A stretch of DNA of 64,000 bases, from positions 186,001 through 250,000 of the forward strand of contig JAAKBF010000227.1 of NCBI GenBank assembly GCA_012656075.1. Reading direction: 5' to 3'. The notes beneath the pieces are model-generated. The model saw nothing but the letters and a program-made list of their open reading frames with translations. It was not told where the DNA came from and searched no databases. Every line of letters begins with the position of its first letter. The stretch's first letter is position 1. This stretch comes from Phytophthora hibernalis (Eukaryota; Oomycota; Peronosporomycetes; Peronosporales; Peronosporaceae). The position numbers and the translations under genes were made by a program. This document shows positions 42,239-54,266 of this stretch, in pieces.

Positions 42239-44029
42239 CTCGGACTAGCCTTGATACTGTTGGTGGGTCTTGGCGCAAAACGACGAATGATTGAGAATGT
42301 TGATCTTCGGTGGATCATCATTCAGGGCGCATGTTGAAGTTTGTATGGATTACGGATGTCGGAATGACTGCGGAATGAGACTGTAAAACCTGTCCTAATT
42401 AGTGAGTCCCTGTGGATCATTTTGGATTAAGTATTGGAGGTGTTTTCTTACAAATCTGCAGTTATTACCGGTAATTACAGGTAGGACAGGGTTGACAGTA
42501 ATCCGGTTGCATGTTTGTTTCGAGTGAGTGTAGAGGTTGTACAATAATGTGCGTCAATAGGGAACACCAGATTTGAATATAATTAAGGAGGGTACAGACG
42601 CCCACAGTCCAAACACATATGTTCCTCACATCAAGATGTATAATATTTCAAAGGATATTAGTTGATATTGTGTGTTCTTCTAAGATTTCCGACCCCGCCC
42701 GTTTGAATCTCCCAAGCCCAATCTCCGGCGAAACGCCAGACCTGTCAAATTCGATGACAGTATGCTTTGTGGCTGTGTAATCAGATTCTGATCGAGTGTA
42801 CAGTGCCCAGGAACAGGCGACATTGACGTCGATAGCGAACTGGGGGAGGCAAGTGCTGACACGGGGAATATGCGACGTAGACCACAAAGCAACCTAGACC
42901 GAAGTTCACCGTACTCGAATACTCGAGCCCAACAAGAAGGTCGCCGTGTTTGACACCATCGCCACGTACATCTTCGCACTTTCGCGCGTCACCCAGCCCA
43001 ACGCAGTCAATACATCGTGGCGAAGAGGTTGCCCCTACACCAGTCAGAAGATGTCCACGCTTAATACGGACAACATCTCCTGCTGGGCCAAGTGCTTCGA
43101 CGGTTAGTGGTGCTTCACCGCAGTCCGCAACCGCTGCGCGTGATGATCTGAACCAGTGACCGGCTATCCGTCTATCCTCTCGCTTGCAGCAGTCATCACC
43201 TACGCCTGATCCCAACCACTCCAGCACACCAGTCGTTTCTCAGCCGACGGATAGTCATAGGCATCAGCTTGTTGTACGGCCCATTATCGAGACAACCTTT
43301 TCACAGCGTGAGAGGTCCGGGGAGCAGCTCGACGACGCTGCTCTGAATGGCGCTAACTTCCGTGACATCTTGAAAAGATGTGGAAGCAATTCAGCTCCCA
43401 TGTCAAGGGAAGAGCGGTGAAACAAGACGGAGAATGGACTGTAGTGGTTCCGACAATGAAGGACTGGATACGAGTACGGCTTAACCATTGCGAAGGATGC
43501 AGACCTGAAAGAATTCGTGTAGGTGCATCTGAAACGGATTGTGCAAGGGTTACCGCTGAAAGTTGTCTTCATGACATTGTTCTGCGGCTACAAGAACAAT
43601 GGGGAGAAATATTTCAAGCGGAAGCAGTCGTCTGGCGAATGTGAGCCAACCACCTGACTCGAAATCTCAATCGGTCTACATGGGATGCGGCTATCGCACA
43701 GCCTCCACCATACTCTATTGTGAACCTGCTTCGAGCTTCTGAACACACGTTGAGCAGCAAGGGCCGCAGTGAACTTCTTGTCGGACGCGGTACTAGTCCG
43801 TTCATACGTTTCAGTTGCTTCATAGACTCGGACCCAGTTCCTAATCATCTTATCAGACTTATTGTAGACGTGTGTCTGCCCGCTGAACGAATATCCGTAC
43901 AAGCAGTGGAAAACCGTTTTAGGATGCGCGTGTTTTTCGTTACCGCTCCTTCCATATCTAGAATCAGAATACTAACTCAAACAGCACAAGCGAAACCGAT
44001 ATCAGTGCCGCTGGTGAGGTCTTGAAGTC
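42239..44029. other. Repeat-like region without a recognisable gene
   Basis: Open stretches on the plus strand (42950-43159; 43184-43420; 43378-43644) could be pieces of one decayed Ser/Pro-rich protein, since each continues in the next frame, but no domain is visible. From 43650 to 44030 no frame is open for long in a convincing way. Confidence 0.3.
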
Positions 44030-44425
44030 GATTAACGCCAGCCAGAGCCCCACCAAACGCCAGCAGGAGCGAAAAAACAGCAGCGAGAACCCCACTAGCA
44101 CGATTTCAGCAGCGACAACTCCACTAGCCCGATTTAAGCAGCGAGAACCGCAGCGAGAACTCCAGCAGCTAGAAACCTCCCCGACTAGCTCGGCAACAAG
44201 AACCTCAGCAGCTAGAACCCCACCAGCGAGTACCCCAACTCCACGAAAACTTCACCAGCAAGAGGTCCACCAGCAAGAACGGCAGCAGCAAGAACTCAAG
44301 CAGTGATCACTTGAGTAGCGATAGCCCCTTCAGCAAGAGCTTCAGCGCCAGACCTTCAGCAGCGAAACTCCGAGGAGCGAGAAGTCCAGCAGCGATAACC
44401 CCAGCAGCGAGAACCCTTCTAACAA
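44030..44425. repeat. Degenerate tandem repeat of about 15 bp (CAGCAGCGAGAACCC-like)
   Basis: About 25 imperfect units built on CAGCAGCGAGAACCC, with variants such as CCAGCAAGAAC and CAGCTAGAACC. The resulting Gln/Ser-rich reading frames are by-products of the repeat, not evidence for a gene. 44430-45620 holds nothing I can name. Confidence 0.7.
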
Positions 44426-45620
44426 AACCTTTAGCGGCTAGAGCTTGTGTGCCTCAGCAATGAGGTCCAAAGGAAACAACTGCGCAACTGCCGCAGCGAA
44501 CAACGTTGCCTTGCTCTGTGATAGTGTTGCGCCACACTAACTGCAGCTTTGTATGCAGTTGGTTGAAGTAACCTGATTGGATATAAGGACTAAAAGATAG
44601 GATCTGATTGGCTACTAAGAGGTCATTGATGAGGGCCATTGACGCCCAACCAAGAAGGAAAGAAGCCAGCGAGCTTCATGATTAGTCGAGGGATGTGAAC
44701 AGTGAGGTGGCCATGTGATACCACCTCATTCCCAATACTGACGGCAAGACAAACAATACAACCGATAGGCTATAACTCGAAAAAATAGCGACGATTTTGA
44801 CCAATTAATGGCGCTTGTCGAGTCGTCGGCGGTTTCGCCCAAGCATTGGATTGGCTCAGCTTTGGCAAATTTGACCGGAATTGACAATACTGTATTTCCT
44901 TCGATGTCTGAAATCGCATGTTTGTTTCCAGCCGTAGTTTACAGATCCCGCCCACTATCTTGCACAGCCGCCCTTTTTAAATTCACACCGGTTATTAGTT
45001 ATGCACCATAAATAACGTATTGAAGTCCCTTATATAGACCCTCGTTCCCTCCTAAAACTGATTCAGTGTTTGTTCTGGTTTACCAGGGTATAAAAAGACT
45101 GTGTGTGCAAGTTAGTGGGCGGAATCTGTATACTATAATAATAAGTCGCGCCTGCTTCTCTTAGCGCACATACGTTGATGTTGAATCTGAGATAGCTACA
45201 TGAACTACAATTGGCGATGCCGCCCGACTGCAACGATGTCGATAGAGATTCATTGGGTATTCTGCTGCCGCATCCAGGTTTGATTCCATTGCTTGTATCA
45301 TGTCTGGTGGATCCGGTTTCAAATTCGCATCGTTTTATTTTAGTTTTTAAACTGGCATCGAGCTTTAGTATTCGTCGAAAATACTCGTACTCCAGCGAGA
45401 TGTTCATTGTTAAATGAGCCAAATGTCGTGCGTCTATAGATGTTTTTTGTAATAGAAAAATGCAAAGCGAGTCAGAGGAATTATTGTATTGCAGCAAAAA
45501 GGATAATGCATGTGTGCGAAACCTGCACGGACTTGGCGAATGGACATATCGCTAAGATACTGCTTGGTTGTCGACTATCCTCTGCTCGGGATTCAAAAAC
45601 ATAACTTATCGTAAAAACAC

Positions 45621-45773
45621 TTGAACATTGAAATCGGCAAAATTTCCTATTGAAAACTGCTTAACTACAGCTAGTTTGATAAATGTTACTACTTGCCGGT
45701 TTGCCTCCCTCAATATTCTTCACGGCCTCGTAGCTCAAAGCTACCCACAGATATATCCAACACCTCTGTTGCT
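45621..45773 (+). repeat. Tandem-repeat unit X, left copy
   Basis: About 150 bp, similar in the same direction to 54267-54413 (shared: AACTGCTTAAC, TAGTTTGATAAA, TTTGCCTCCC, GCCTCGTAGCTCAAAG, GATATATCCAACAC). It directly abuts the left LTR of the gypsy element. Confidence 0.75.
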
Positions 45774-45774
45774 A

Positions 45775-46098
45775 TGACGTGCTCGCGATTTGGGAGCTGG
45801 AACTCCCGTAAGCGAACGTGTATTTCTTGCTGCTGCTTGGTAAGCGAAAATTGCAAAGTGAGCTATCTACTCTTGCTTATCGCGCTTCCTACTGCCGTCG
45901 TGGCAGTTCAGGAGAAGCCTCCTTCGAGCTAGTCGTGATTGCGTCACGGATGCAATCGTTTAGATAGCCGGACTTGGATATCTCGAGAAATCTGCAGCTG
46001 ATTGGCTTCACTATAGTTTGATAGCGATCGGATCCAATCCTCACGGCTAAAGGTTGGAAGAGCTGAATAAGGGTACGGCTTTGCATGCCATCATCACA
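45775..46098 (-). repeat. Gypsy LTR (3' LTR in element sense)
   Basis: Direct copy of 53917-54256 (shared: GCGATTTGGGAGCTGG, GAGCTATCTACTCTTGC, TACTGCCGTCGTGGCAGT). Several substitutions and indels separate the two, so the insertion is old. Confidence 0.85.
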
Positions 46099-46514
46099 AT
46101 TCCCCCTCAAGCTCGTCCAACATCATAGGTAGCACTCCATGATCGCCGCTTTGACCCATTCGCCGTCGTCGATACATCGATTACGTTCGACTTGTCGTGT
46201 TTGCCTCGTCACATTTGAGGTATAGCTGGTCCAATAACTTCAACATGTTGTATTTAATAGTATTACATGTTGCCCTCCGGTAAGAAAATATCAAATCGTC
46301 CAATCCAAATATTGACCAATCAGCAAAGTCGATTCTTTGAAAGCTGAATCGCATTGCCCATATAGCTTCATATCAGCTCAAACTTCGTGTGTAGACTCGC
46401 CAGTGCATATATCACATATGGGAATAGCCTCAGTGTTCCCCAATCTCATGCGCATCCTCACGGATCAAAATCTTTTCAAATCGATCATCGACTTTGAAAG
46501 GAAGTGCCCATAAC

Positions 46515-46903
46515 TTAGTTGCTGGCGTTATGGCGTAACTTCGGGTCGATAGTAGACGTCACTGTTCGTAGTAGAGTGTCATCACTTGCTGCATTAGCGT
46601 ACTGTAGCAGGAGTTGATGGACATCTTCACTCATGGTCTTCAGGGGATCCCAAAATCTTCGATCGTCTGGGAACCCAACCACTTGACCCTAACCTCATAC
46701 GCCTTCATGTCTGGGTTCAGGCTGTTCTCCACAAAAGCCTCAATAGCTAACAGTGTCCCTTGCAAATCTATATGGTCCAGTAACTCGTCATTGATGTTGA
46801 GTGAGTCGTCTGCGTACAATTTCATGCGGGATGGATGCACGTCCATCCTGTCGCCGTTCTCCAAGTGCTCGACGGTGAAGGAGTAGTCGGTGCTATTGAC
46901 CAT
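46515..46903 (-). pseudogene. Gypsy pol C-terminus, chromodomain-like
   Basis: Reads DVHPSRMKLYADDSLNIND, then AFVENSLNPDMKAYEVRV and KWLGSQTIEDF; with one frame change it continues EDVHQLLLQYANAASDD to a stop at 46515. The pattern resembles the chromodomain-like tail of chromovirus-type gypsy elements. Confidence 0.65.
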
Positions 46904-46923
46904 GCGGTATGGGCTGACCTACT

Positions 46924-47896
46924 TTACACGGCATGTAGCTTCTCGTCAACACTATAACGGAGCACATTGTCGCCGACCGAGAAGTTCACCTGCTGGTTGT
47001 AGTGATAAAGCGCTCGGTATCGCTGGCCTTGGCGTTTGTGCTCGGCTTTGACAGACTTGTGCATTTCTTGGATGTCCGCACGTATCTTCGCAAGTATCTG
47101 ATCTGTACTTGCATGTGGCTGCGTCCGTGTGGCAACGTGCTCTTTACCCTCCGGAAGAAATACGGTCTCCAGTGCATTAGGGAATGGCGGACCAGTGAGC
47201 AACTCTAGTGGGGCCCGGTTGGCTAGATATGTCACCAGAGAGTGGTTGAAACTAGACTGTACAACCGGTAAGAGGTAGGACCAGTCGTGCATGCTCACCT
47301 TGAACTCCAATACCAACGCTTTCAAGACTTGCAAAATGTCCCGGTTCACATGATCAACTTAAATCATTTTTCCAGGACGAGTAGGCGAGAATGAATTTTT
47401 GCCGAGCCTGAAGTCTTCGGTTCAATGCGGCGATCCCCTTGTTCTTAAAATGTGATCCCGAGTCGCATATCCATACAGTTGCTATCCCAAAGCGACTGTA
47501 CCAGTCCAATATGACGCTGTCAACAACTTCCGACGTAGGGCTGCCCCAAGCTACAAGCTCGACAAAATGTGTTGCTTCATCAACCAGGACGTAGCGTGAT
47601 GTACCAAAAGAGTCGCCCAGCGCTAAAACGTCCCAGAGCAGAGTTTCGTTGCGTTCGTAGGTGTGGTGCATCTCATTAAATGGCCGATGAATTACAACCC
47701 CGCCCTTCATATGCAGGCAAAGCAAGCACTTCCAACAGAAGCCTCGAACAATCCCGCTAAGGCCACCAATAAAGAACAACCGGCGAATGTGAGTCAGCAT
47801 CACATGCACACCGTGATGCCCATTGCTGCCATAGTGCGCAATAATCATAAAATCTCTACACGAGATCTGAAACCTCAGTAGGTACCCACATCGCAC
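46924..47896 (-). pseudogene. Gypsy integrase, two frames
   Basis: The N-terminal HHCC finger is recognisable (HHGVHVMLTHIRRLFF; CWKCLLCLHMKGG). Core Asp residues lie in LLWDVLALGDSFG and WICDSGSHFKN. The expected third catalytic residue lies at about 47354, where the frame breaks; the usual V-E-x-V-N-R-D reads VDHVNRD, so Glu is replaced. A C-terminal domain follows (SVGDNVLRYSVDEKL). Confidence 0.8.
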
Positions 47897-47913
47897 CGCC
47901 CACTGGCCTCAAT

Positions 47914-49065
47914 TCATCGTTTGCACCCTTTGGAGCAGTGTGCATGGATTGTACACTGCCAAGTTCTTCGATTGTAGGCCAAACAAACTTGGCAGCGTCG
48001 AGAGGACGCAACTTGGCCACCGCATCGTTCCCCGCAGTGGTAACAGTCTCTGCATGATTTCTCTTGCTCCTTGTGAAGTACTTGGCATAGTGGAAGAGGG
48101 CAATCGGTACCCCACCTTGATATCAGATCAGCCCAGACATTTTGAACACCCTCGATGTGTTCGATCGTGTACCAGTACCCCAACAGTTTTGTCGACCAGC
48201 GGAGCAGCTTGCCCTGTACAAGATCCTTCCGTTCCTTGCTCGGACTGAACAGGTAGCTTGTGTTTTTGTGGTCGCACTACAGTCGAAAACCTTGTGGGCG
48301 TAGGAAAACATACACCAGCCTTCACATGGGTGCACAATTGGGTATGATTCCTTTTCAATTACAATCCAATTAAGCACATACCCCCGTGAAGCTACCTCCC
48401 ATGCACACAAGTATTTCATGTTGCTGTTCGTAAATGGGCGAATCATCTCTCCACTCTTTCACTTGAGAAAAGATGGATCCCCATCCTGCATCCGAGGCGT
48501 CCGATAGAACGCACAGCTCCTTGTTTGGGTATGGGAATGCCAGCATAGCCGAATTACGAAGTATGTATGTTACAGTTTCATAAGCCGCAGTTTCGGCCTC
48601 CGTCAGACCCAAGCGTATGCCTGCGACCGCTCGTTTGGTCTTCTTTGTGCCTGTCAAGGATCGATCAAGACATTCTTGTAAAGGGCGGACCACACGAACG
48701 TAGTCTACAAGACTTGACCTCACCCAGTTAATTGCACACAAGAATTGCTGAAGTTCTGCAGCGGTGGGTGACATAGGCATGTCACGAAGAGCGTGAATTC
48801 GCTCTGGGTCGTGGCCAATACCGTGCTGGTTAATTATGCGACCACACCATCGAGCCTCAGTCAGAAACAATGAGCTCTTCTTCGGACTGAAAATAAGTCC
48901 ATGTTCATCTAGTCGCGTTAAAACCGCCTCAATTGCATCCAGTAGCTCTAATCGCGTTAAAACCGCCTCAATTGCATCCAGTAGCTCCTCCGCAGTGTTG
49001 GCGAAATCCAGCAAGGCCTCAATCCAAACGATCACGCATTTATTCACAAGGTCACCCAACATCAT
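47914..49065 (-). pseudogene. Gypsy reverse transcriptase palm and RNase H, inactivated
   Basis: After RVPQGSTDAALLFQS (disrupted by the pogo element) the palm continues MMLGDLVNKCVIVWIEALLD. The YxDD-type active site is WIEA, lacking both Asp. A 39-bp tandem duplication at 48913-48990 repeats LLDAIEAVLTRL in frame. RNase H is seen in ELCVLSDASDAGWGSIF and, in other frames, ends near IEHIEGVQNVWADLIS. Confidence 0.8.
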
Positions 49066-49115
49066 TTCAATGGTGGACTGAAAAAGGAGGGCAGCGTCGG
49101 TACTTCCTTGTGGTA

Positions 49116-50912
49116 CAGATTTAGACGGAAAGATGTGACGCGCTAGGTTTTTCTATTGTATTAAGACCGAAGCGGACTCAAAAGAACGACACTTGGGGCC
49201 AAAACTGATATTTAACCAATCGGAACCCAAGGACTAAATTATATCCAAGCATAACAAAATTGACTTTGGCGCCAATAAAGCGTCGCTCTGGGGCTCAACC
49301 GGCTCGACACCAACTTTTTAATAAGGTGACGAGGGTTCAATTCCCACGACTGCCGCAAAGTTAAACACCCGAGTGGTGACCTTGGTGCCGGGGTTCCAAG
49401 GCAGTAGGTGCACCTACTGACGTCCCCCGCCCTATCTGGTCAGTCTATTAGAGTCCAGCCTTACTCCATGCCTTCTTTATGCTACTCTCACTAACCGCAT
49501 CCCACGCAGCAACGACGCGCTCCACCAAGCGCTTCCGCTTCTCGGGTGCTGGTAGGCGCTGTAGCTTCAGCAGACGTTCGCGAAGGGGCACCCGGTTGCT
49601 CTCTCTAACCGCTGACAGCTCATAGGACAGCGTGATGGCGCGCAACTTCTGCTTAAACGGACCCATGACCCCCACGTCTAGAGGTTGGAGCACCGAGGTG
49701 GTGTTCTTGGGCAGGGGCACCACCTCCGTTCCCCAGGTAGCAAATGCGTCCTGCGCCTCGGTCGAGACGTGGCACTTCAAGTTGTCCACGTAGATCGCAA
49801 GCGGCCCAGGGTGGACATCACACACAAAGCCACCCCAGGCATTTTCAATGAATATGTCCCGCCACACCCGCGAATCCATCCAAGCATTCGTCTGCACAGT
49901 CGCCATAACTCGGTTGGAATGGCCCTGGACTTCCTCCTCCACCCGTCCTCCTGGCTGCCCTTTAAAGATGATGAGCGGGCGAAGCTTTTGTCCTGTAGCC
50001 GATACGATCAGCAGCACACTTGCCCTCTCCGATCGCACCCGTCCTTTGATCTTGACTCCTTTCTTGGCACCACGCTCGCTAATAATACGAGTGGGGTGTC
50101 ATCGTAGTACACTGCGGTCTCGTCGGTGTTGAAAATGCACGATCGTGCGTACGTAGCGCTGACCTTGCTTCCTACCTCGCTAGCGAATTTGCGCTGCTCT
50201 GCTTCAAGGTCTAGCGTTGAGAGCACAGACTTCGTAGGGCGCCGAAACGAGAACCCACGCTGGTAGACAATCCGCCTCATCATGCGGCCTAAGCTCTCCT
50301 CCTTGTTCTTCGCCAAGTACACAGATGTGAACTCGCTGTACTCCTCCTTTACGAACACCAGAACATGGGATGTCTTCAGCGGAAAGTCGTCGCGTCTCAT
50401 TTCCTTAATCCACTGTATGAGCTCGTCGCAGTGCAGGTATAGACTTTTCCTGACTTGCCCGCCGACGCTGCACTTAGATCGCTTCTTGTTATTGCATGCC
50501 TATCTGATGATAGCTTCCCAACCCTTCCACGCGTGCACAGCAGTCCGTAACTTGATACCGTGAAGCCTCGCAGCTTCGGTGACGCTGACGCCAGTATTGA
50601 TATCTTCTAGCACCTGGAGTTTCAGAGCGTTGGAATAGGCATTTCTTCGGTCCCTAACTACCACTTCAACAGCAGTGCTTGCTGTGTCACCTTCATCATC
50701 CTCCAAGTTGCTGCACAGGTTGTCATCGTCGGCCACCCCAAGCGAGCAGTTGCTGCGTCCTCCGGACACTGCATTTCCAACACTAATTTTGAGTGGCGAA
50801 GGTGCGTTCACATAGCGATGATCTTATTGGTGGAAATGATTGTATGGTGCGGCGGATGTAAAACCTCATCTGTCATTGTTTTGTGTCCGTCACATCTTTC
50901 CGTCCAAATCTG
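49116..50912 (-). mobile_element. Pogo-like (Tc1/mariner superfamily) DNA transposon nested in gypsy
   Basis: Inverted ends CAGATTT[A/G]GACGGAAAGA with about 25 matching bases are bounded by TA on both sides (49114-49115 and 50913-50914), the target of this superfamily. Removing it and one TA rejoins the gypsy reverse transcriptase exactly at its RVPQG motif. Length is 1,797 bp. The part left of the transposase (49116-49447) has no ORF. Confidence 0.88.
49448..50811 (-). pseudogene. Pogo/Tigger-type DDE transposase, frameshifted
   Basis: Three consecutive frames. The N-terminus has a helix-turn-helix (ALKLQVLEDINTGVSVTEAA then RLHGIKLRTAVHAW). A middle part carries the first Asp in FNTDETAVYYD. 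The C-terminal part (49448-50038) has the second Asp in LAIYVDNLKCH and the third in LQPLDVGVMGPFKQKLR. Breaks lie near 50500-50400 and near 50040-50050. The DDE core residues are intact, so the damage may be recent or apparent only. Confidence 0.85.
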
Positions 50913-50914
50913 TA

Positions 50915-51327
50915 CCCGAGTAGGAGAAATATTTTTGTCCGTCATGTACGACATGTACTCTTGGCAGCTTTCGTACAAGGGTAGCTACCAAAAAGCCTTT
51001 GAGGAAGTCGAACATAGCATAGAATATCTTGCCCTTGCAATGTTCTAGTGCAACCTCAAGAATGGGCGTTACGACTGCGATTCGTTCTGTTATCTCGTTG
51101 AGAGGCCGATAGTCGGTTGTCTGTCGGTACTCTTGTGCTGCACAGCACCACCGACTTTCCCGATTTTCATAGACCACACAAGAGAAATGAGCTTGTTGTT
51201 GAACTCTGCCAAAAGGCGAACTTCTCTGGGCTGTACTGCCGGATTTGCGCCGGTAAGGTGTGGCGTTTGGCTTCAACATAATCACCAGTGGGGGTACAAG
51301 GGTGGGTGGATCGTTACCAAGTTCCAA
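50915..51327 (-). pseudogene. Gypsy reverse transcriptase N-terminal part
   Basis: PPTLVPPLVIMLKPNATPYR, then RQTTDYRPLNEITERI and FYAMFDFLKGF, the FDxxKGFWQ region of gypsy reverse transcriptases. The frame shifts after LKGF and the sequence ends at the pogo element. Confidence 0.75.
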
Positions 51328-51434
51328 TCACCAACCTCCATACTTCCGAACAATTTCGTACTGTCTGCTAGTCGTGTAATCGTCGATAACACCACGGTCA
51401 ACAGCGTCGCGCACTAGGGCGTTGACCACATTCA

Positions 51435-52436
51435 TTACGACTTCATCGGTAGCAGGAGTGCAAGATGGCATCCCTTCCGGATCACTGAACGAGTCATCGT
51501 ACCCGAGGTTAGATACTCTAGTTGCCGATCAACGTCAATACCAAGTTCGTTGAGCAACGACTTGCACACGATGAGATCGCTTTCATCGCCTTCCTCAATC
51601 AGGCATTTCTTCGCATCTTGGCATCCCACAGGACCTGCCGCCGTGTTGAGAGTCGGGGGGCGTCTACTGCATGTGTCAACGTGAGCAATACTCCACCGAC
51701 TGATCAGGTTGATCAGTTCGACGGTAGCCACCGCTTCATCCCACATCCGTAGCTGCTCCAAGTGTTTCCGAGAGAGATGGTTCATGTCCGAGCCACTGTC
51801 CGCACAATAAGGCAACTCAAGCACCCAATTGACTAACATGGTGGCCCGGCTTTCACCATCAACAGCCAAAGATGCATCGAGACGTTTCGCCCGAAATGGC
51901 TTGTTTTTGTCGTTGCTCGTTACCTTTTTGCTCCTTCGTTCGGCCAACATTGCCTCCTTTCCAGCCTCGTTGAGGACATTGGCTGAGTCAGTGGTCTTTA
52001 CCGCAGCTAAAGCAGTCAATTCGTGGCTTACACTTTGCTGTCGATGAAGTAGGTGCAGATTGCTGTCCAATCGCCGCTCAAAATTTTGGCGAATTTCATT
52101 TTCAGAGCTTGCATGTTTGCTAAACCGACGGGGGCCATGAGTGTTGTCTCTCATGACATTCCCCGAATTGCGTTCTGGTTTCGGCTGCTGTCGATGTTTC
52201 GACAGCAACTGGTACACCTTATCTTGCTCGAGTGCCTTTTCCTTCACGAGCAAGTACAAGGCATGGTCATTCGATTTGCTAGTCGCGTCTACAATTTGCA
52301 GGTGGGACTCAACTGGTTCTCGCAGAGCAACCGGCTCGAGGAGCTGCTTAAGTATCTTACAATTTTCCTTGATACCGGTCGGGGTGGAGAAAGCGCTATA
52401 TAAACTATGTTGTAGGATGATCTCATCACACCTCAT
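51435..52436 (-). pseudogene. Gypsy gag C-terminal part and aspartic protease
   Basis: A 333-codon open frame. The N-terminal part is gag-like and charged (LLVKEKALEQDKVYQLLSKH). The protease region has LPYCADSGSDMNHLSRKHLE, the DSG active-site triad of retroviral-type proteases, followed by VDRQLEYLTSG. It begins at an ATG that probably is not the original gag start. Confidence 0.7.
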
Positions 52437-52533
52437 AGCAGTTGATAACGCGGGCCTTTATCCTATTGTTGCCCATATATTCTATCTATTTAAAAATAAG
52501 TTTACTTTAATCAAGATAAATTGAAAAACGATG

Positions 52534-53393
52534 CATAATGCCTCGTTTTGGTGGTAAAAAGTCGCTCGTTACACAAAAGAAGCTCTGGAATTTAGGCGAA
52601 GACATAGACGATAAGAAGGGAGTTGCTTTGCGAAGGCTGGAATAGAAGGCAAATACCGGTAAATGAAAAAACTCCTGAAAACAAGCATTCTTCGCTTGCC
52701 TACGGCCAAAAGGGTATCCGATTTCGAAGATTGTCGTAGACACGACTGGATGCAGTGGTTTAGCAAAAAGAGATATGTAACAGCAACCACTTTCAGTTCG
52801 TGTGTACCAGTAGGAAATGTACTGTGTACGCTAGACATACGTTATCGGAGCATATCCTGCGCCTGCTGCGGAGCCGCAGCATCTGCTTGGTTCACTTAAC
52901 CACGAGTAGGCGAGCATGTACACGGTATTCCTTGTTGCCGGCTCATTTTATGACGAGTGAATGTGACCAACCTTCGCGCAACATGCATCTGAGCTAATTG
53001 GCTAATAGCTTCTCGCACTTAGCCGAGGTGGATGACACAGGCAACACGCAGGTAATTTATTAGTTTCTACAGGACATTATATTCTGCGAATAATACCGGA
53101 TATAAATGTGCATTTTCCTATTCTAAGTAGCTATATAGTTTCCAAGGTTTATTTGTTTTCCCAAAATCGCACCTCCAATCGCACCAACTCCTTAGCTCTG
53201 AAACAAATTTCAGAGAATTTTCTGGTGACTATATTCTATGGTTTCGGACACGATCAGAAAATGTTTTAAGGGACATTTGTAAAACGTGGCATAATGCATA
53301 GTTTTGGTCAATTTTACGGTAGACTTATTTTTGGTCAATATTAAAATCATTTAATTTGATTGGACTTTTCTAGTAGAACGATGCATTATGCCT
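52534..53393. repeat. Possible MITE-like insertion in gypsy gag
   Basis: GCATAATGCCTCGTTTTGGT at 52534 and the inverse of GCATAATGCATCGTT at 53393 bound about 860 bp without coding content, between two gag pieces. A third copy (GGCATAATGCATAGTTTTGG) is at about 53289. No clear target duplication was found, so boundaries are tentative. Confidence 0.35.
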
Positions 53394-53818
53394 TTTTGGT
53401 CCAGTCGGCAACATAACTGTTAACGTCGCGCTCGTGGGGGCCATCTTCAAGTCAGTGTTATTGATATCAACATTCACGTCATTCATGACATTGCCGATGA
53501 TCTTGTGCAGCTCTGTGATAGTAAGCTCTTCATATATATCCTCAACAGTAGTCTCCCATTCCAGCTTGTACAGCGACTTAAGGAGCTGCTGGTTGAATGA
53601 GTTTTTCACGCTTCGCAGCGCTTTCGACGTGTCTTCTCCAGTGGTTGCACAACGTGCTTCAATACCGTATTTGTACTCCTACCGCTCTCGTTTCCCTTCG
53701 TGAGAGCAGGGCACGAACCGTCGGTGACGTATGGTGGTACGATGGACGCCGAAGACACCGGAATTGCAGTCGAAGTAATCGTCGTCGTGGTCGGCACACC
53801 TGTGTTTGAGCTTGTCAT
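53394..53818 (-). pseudogene. Gypsy gag N-terminal part
   Basis: Two frames: a Thr/Ser-rich N-terminus (53606-53818) and a helical part, SLYKLEWETTVEDIYEELTI then LHKIIGNVMNDVNVDIN, typical of gypsy gag in general character. It stops where the possible MITE begins. Confidence 0.5.
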
Positions 53819-53916
53819 AGTCGCAGCCGCTCCGGTGGTCGTAATTCCAGGTCGATTTGATTGTCATGGCCGCTGCGATTCCTCATCGTTTTCACAATAG
53901 ACTAAATTTAACTTCG

Positions 53917-54256
53917 TGACGTGTTCGCGATTTGGGAGCTGGAACTCCCGTAAGCCGAAGTGTCTTTCTTGTTGTTGCTTGGTTAGCGAAAATTGCAAGT
54001 GAGCTATCTACTCTTGCTTGTCGTGCTTCCTACTGCCGTCGTGGCAGTCCAGGAGAAGCCTTCCTTGGAGCTAGTCTTGATTGCGAAACGGGCACAATCG
54101 TTTAGAACGACTCCGTGTTTGCTTGCGTCACTTGGATATCTATAGAAAGCTGTAGCTGATTGGCTTCCCTATAGTTTGATAGCGATCGACCCCAATCCTC
54201 ACGGCTGCCGGTTGGATAAATTGAATAAGGATATGGATTTGCATGCCATCGTCACA
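53917..54256 (-). repeat. Gypsy LTR (5' LTR in element sense)
   Basis: Partner of 45775-46098. The internal side (53880-53916) shows no clear tRNA primer site. Confidence 0.85.
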
Positions 54257-54266
54257 GTAGCATCCA

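Larger units (their letters stand above)
45775..54256 (-). mobile_element. Ty3/gypsy LTR retrotransposon, decayed, minus orientation, with nested pogo insertion
   Basis: LTRs at 45775-46098 and 53917-54256 start TG and end CA. In minus sense the order is LTR, gag, aspartic protease, reverse transcriptase, RNase H, integrase, chromodomain-like tail, polypurine tract (GAGGGGGAA next to the 46098 LTR edge), LTR. Key active-site residues are lost, a pogo-like element sits in the reverse transcriptase and about 0.9 kb of foreign sequence in gag. It is not autonomous. Confidence 0.85.

Noticed and set aside
43378..43644. Candidate retroelement gag or effector gene
   Set aside because: No start context, domain or signal peptide; neighbouring frames are equally open.
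44022..44306. Gln/Ser-rich ORF
   Set aside because: The frame is a product of the degenerate 15-bp repeat; no conserved sequence.
49261..49370. tRNA-like stretch (GAGGGTTCAATTCCC resembling a T arm)
   Set aside because: No acceptor stem or anticodon arm can be paired around it; it lies in non-coding DNA of the pogo-like element.
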